Positions 62,564-64,000 of a stretch of 64,000 bases of DNA are shown piece after piece. Position 1 is the stretch's first letter, and the number at the start of each line of letters is the position of its first letter. The notes beneath the pieces are model-generated. The model was not told the origin of the DNA. It saw only the letters and a program-made list of their open reading frames with translations, and did no database searches. Source of the stretch: Sphingobacterium sp. lm-10 (GTDB taxonomy: Bacteria > Bacteroidota > Bacteroidia > Sphingobacteriales > Sphingobacteriaceae); contig NZ_JAMJWC010000001.1 of assembly GCF_023554555.1 (NCBI RefSeq), positions 806,001 to 870,000 of the forward strand. Direction: 5' to 3'. Both the position numbers and the translations under genes were made by a program.

Positions 62564-63337
62564 CTATTTCTTATCTGCCACGGCATTGATGGTTTTCTGC
62601 ATTTGTGCCATCATAGAACTTAAGGCTTCTAGTGAAGGCTCTGGATTTGGTTCTGGCAGTTCCATACTGATAAATGCTTTTGCTTTCCAGACTTCTAAAA
62701 CGTCTGCAGATTCTACCCAATACGGTTCATAGGACTTATTATCCGACACCAGTCGCAAACCCTTATCTTCTTTGAACTTTTGTCCGATCCGTTTGTAGAC
62801 AATCCCATCTGATTTAGAAACGATTACATAAGTTTGCCCGACTTTAATATCGGACCAGTTTTCTACATATTCCGCAATAATAATGCTGCCTGTTGGTAAA
62901 GGTAACATGGAATCTCCCTTTATCTCAAATGCGCGATAGGTGCCTTGATTGAACATGGGTAATGAAAATCGGGGTAGCTCCCGTACATATTCCGGATCGC
63001 CGTACCCATTCATGTATCCCGCGCTTGCTTTTACCGGAACCAGTTCTATATTTTCGTTCTGATCCTGATCTACCGTGATGCTCAGAACACGTAAATTGGA
63101 AGCATGGCCACGTGCGGCAGGCCTCCACTTCTCGTCAATGACCTGATCAATTAATTCATCCATCGTAAGCTCAAAGAAGTCGGCTATTTTTTTTAGCAAT
63201 TCATACTTAGGCTCTGCGCGATCTTCCTCATATGCTCCTACTGAAGCTCTTTTGATCGTTAATGCATCGGCAAACTGCTGCTGAGTAAGGCCTTTCTTCT
63301 TGCGGAGGTATTTTAGATTAGAAGATATATTAGACAT
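62564..63337 (-). CDS. LexA-like transcriptional repressor (XRE helix-turn-helix, S24 peptidase)
   Basis: A 257-residue regulator. An XRE-type helix-turn-helix occupies residues 5-60 (LKYLRKKKGLTQQQFADALTIKRASVGAYEEDRAEPKYELL). The S24 domain holds a probable Ala106-Gly107 cleavage site in VKASAGYMNGY, the catalytic Ser143 in KGDSMLPLPTG and Lys182 in VYKRIG. This is the LexA/CI layout: DNA damage and RecA would trigger self-cleavage and derepression. It faces the small gene at 63405, and the 67-base gap carries three TTAGTAA sites, so it probably represses both. A near -7 box (TAAATTTA) lies in that gap. Confidence 0.9.
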   Translation of the reverse strand: MSNISSNLKYLRKKKGLTQQQFADALTIKRASVGAYEEDRAEPKYELLKKIADFFELTMDELIDQVIDEKWRPAARGHASNLRVLSITVDQDQNENIELVPVKASAGYMNGYGDPEYVRELPRFSLPMFNQGTYRAFEIKGDSMLPLPTGSIIIAEYVENWSDIKVGQTYVIVSKSDGIVYKRIGQKFKEDKGLRLVSDNKSYEPYWVESADVLEVWKAKAFISMELPEPNPEPSLEALSSMMAQMQKTINAVADKK

Positions 63338-63342
63338 TTTTC

Positions 63343-63400
63343 TTAGTAAATTTTTGAAAGACTAAATTTATTAGTAATATTGTGCCAATAAAATTAGTAA
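63343..63400. promoter_or_regulatory. Operator array: three TTAGTAA sites for the S24 repressor
   Basis: TTAGTAA occurs three times in the 67-base divergent gap: 63343-63349, 63371-63377 and 63394-63400. ACTAA (63361-63365) and TTAGT (63371-63375) form an inverted repeat with five bases between. The central site overlaps TAATATTG at 63375-63382, a near -7 box for the 63405 gene. The layout is that of an autoregulatory repressor operator. Confidence 0.5.
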
Positions 63401-63404
63401 TAAT

Positions 63405-63773
63405 ATGATGGACTACCAAATCGGCACACATCTATTATCAAACAAAAACGGCGATATGTATAAAATAGTGATCCTCACGGATAGCAACAGAAGATATTTG
63501 GAAGTATTGATTACGAACAACCTTTCGGATGTGTTACAACATATGAGTGTTTTGCAGCAAACACAAATGAATATCACGACGCAATTAACACGAGTGGTAT
63601 ATGAAGAAACTTATGCGACGGAGAATTGTGCTATGGATCGTTTGAAGGAGCTATACGCCTATACACGCATGCAAAGGGAGCGTTTAGTGAGACGCCAAAA
63701 CCCAAACTGGTTGAACTTGCATCCGGTAAAGCCTATGTGTTCTATGTATAACTCCACGCACTATGCAAGCTAG
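63405..63773 (+). CDS. Small protein resembling a degenerate GIY-YIG domain
   Basis: A 122-residue protein with no recognised family at first sight. Aligned by eye with GIY-YIG proteins: YKIVILTDSNRRYLEVLITNNLSDVLQHM matches the strand-strand-helix start, and TQLTRVVYEETYATENCAMDRLKELYAY with RQNPNWLNL matches the C-terminal helices and NPxW motif. Catalytic positions are lost: the first Tyr is Val22, YIG is EVL (33-35), the helix Arg falls on Asp42/Val43, and the metal-binding Glu is not conserved. So it is probably a non-catalytic member, controlled by the repressor facing it. Two ATGs (63405 and 63408) are adjacent. The end overlaps a hairpin. Confidence 0.5.
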   Translation: MMDYQIGTHLLSNKNGDMYKIVILTDSNRRYLEVLITNNLSDVLQHMSVLQQTQMNITTQLTRVVYEETYATENCAMDRLKELYAYTRMQRERLVRRQNPNWLNLHPVKPMCSMYNSTHYAS

Positions 63774-63785
63774 TAACGTGGAGTT
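63750..63785. terminator. 9-bp hairpin at the 3' end of the degenerate GIY-YIG gene
   Basis: AACTCCACG (63750-63758) pairs with CGTGGAGTT (63777-63785); the loop holds the TAG stop. It separates the gene from the convergent phosphoesterase. No U-run. Confidence 0.45.
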
Positions 63786-63820
63786 GGATTTGCGATGAAG
63801 ATATTGGAGATCGCTAGGCC

Positions 63821-64000
63821 TTAGTGTGTAATTTCTACAGATTTGGTGGCACGATGCTCCTGACCAAACATATCGACAGCACGTACCTCTATTTGATGCA
63901 TACCTACCGATAATTTAGGATATCTTACTTTCCAGAGATGTGTAGAAGGAACGGCATCTGACGGGCGGCGGCCTTCTTTTATAGTTTCTTTTGCATGATC
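63821..64000 (-). CDS. C-terminal end of a calcineurin-like phosphoesterase (start outside the window)
   Basis: Reading the minus strand, a frame without stop codon runs from the window edge to TAA at 63823-63821, 59 residues. The sequence WKVRYPKLSVGMHQIEVRAVDMFGQEHRATKSVEI matches the C-terminal beta-sandwich domain (MetallophosC type) of secreted calcineurin-like phosphoesterases of this phylum, which follow the pattern W.V..P.LS.G.H.IEVRA.DMFG. The catalytic domain lies outside the window. It converges on the degenerate GIY-YIG gene, 47 bases away. Confidence 0.65.
   Translation of the reverse strand, partial: DHAKETIKEGRRPSDAVPSTHLWKVRYPKLSVGMHQIEVRAVDMFGQEHRATKSVEITH

Noticed and set aside
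1..64000. tRNA, rRNA, CRISPR array, insertion sequence or prophage
   Set aside because: No cloverleaf, conserved rRNA block, spaced repeat array, transposase or phage gene was seen on either strand; a covariance-model scan was not possible.

Overview
The window reads as chromosomal DNA of a Bacteroidota bacterium, most likely of the family Sphingobacteriaceae (inference). The DNA is moderately AT-rich and clear Shine-Dalgarno sites are rare. Several genes are preceded by the Bacteroidota -7 promoter box TAnnTTTG. The gene content fits: a DUF5686 outer-membrane protein with a carboxypeptidase-like domain, phosphate-selective-type porins, a TonB receptor, S24 repressors of the type common in this phylum, and CheB/CheR signalling genes without a chemotaxis system. 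No tRNA, rRNA, insertion sequence, prophage or CRISPR array was seen. Both ends cut genes.

Layout. 1-2.7 kb: the start of a tetratricopeptide-like protein, a lipoprotein, recX and a PA2169-type four-helix protein. 2.8-7.7 kb: an MHS-family transporter, a porin and an OmpR-type two-component pair that probably controls them. 8.1-12.6 kb: a membrane histidine kinase, a GAF/PAS protein with only a phospho-acceptor domain coupled to a response regulator, and a PAS kinase. 12.8-20.7 kb: housekeeping genes (SpmA-SpmB-type fusion, mgsA, coaA, MscS channel, DPP-IV-type peptidase, exonuclease/GIY-YIG protein). 20.9-27.8 kb: acyl-CoA dehydrogenase and a FadJ-like fusion facing a prpB-prpC-prpD methylcitrate operon, a fatty-acid/propionyl-CoA block. 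28.2-36.7 kb: a sigma-region-4-only protein facing a seven-gene signalling array (receiver-PAS kinase, CHASE3 hybrid kinase with three receivers, lone receiver, CheR, CheB, lone receiver, LuxR-type regulator). 37-54 kb: an acidic protein, porin, DUF6438 lipoprotein, DUF5686 protein, trpS-dNK, glycosyltransferase-FKBP-aldo/keto reductase, aminotransferase-RluD, PLP deaminase, BamA-like protein, TonB receptor and methyltransferase. 54-62 kb: a HAD phosphatase and the glycogen operon glgB-glgA-glgC preceded by a GH31 glucosidase. 62.5-64 kb: a LexA-like S24 repressor divergent from a small protein that resembles a catalytically dead GIY-YIG domain, then the end of a calcineurin-like phosphoesterase.

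The features most worth following up are the S24 repressor with its degenerate GIY-YIG partner and three TTAGTAA sites; the CheB/CheR array with the lone sigma-4 protein; two divergent gene pairs whose -7 boxes lie 1 to 6 bases from the start codon, implying leaderless mRNAs; and inverted repeats at most convergent gene ends, often overlapping a stop codon. Coordinates and motifs were read by eye; no alignment or database search was run.
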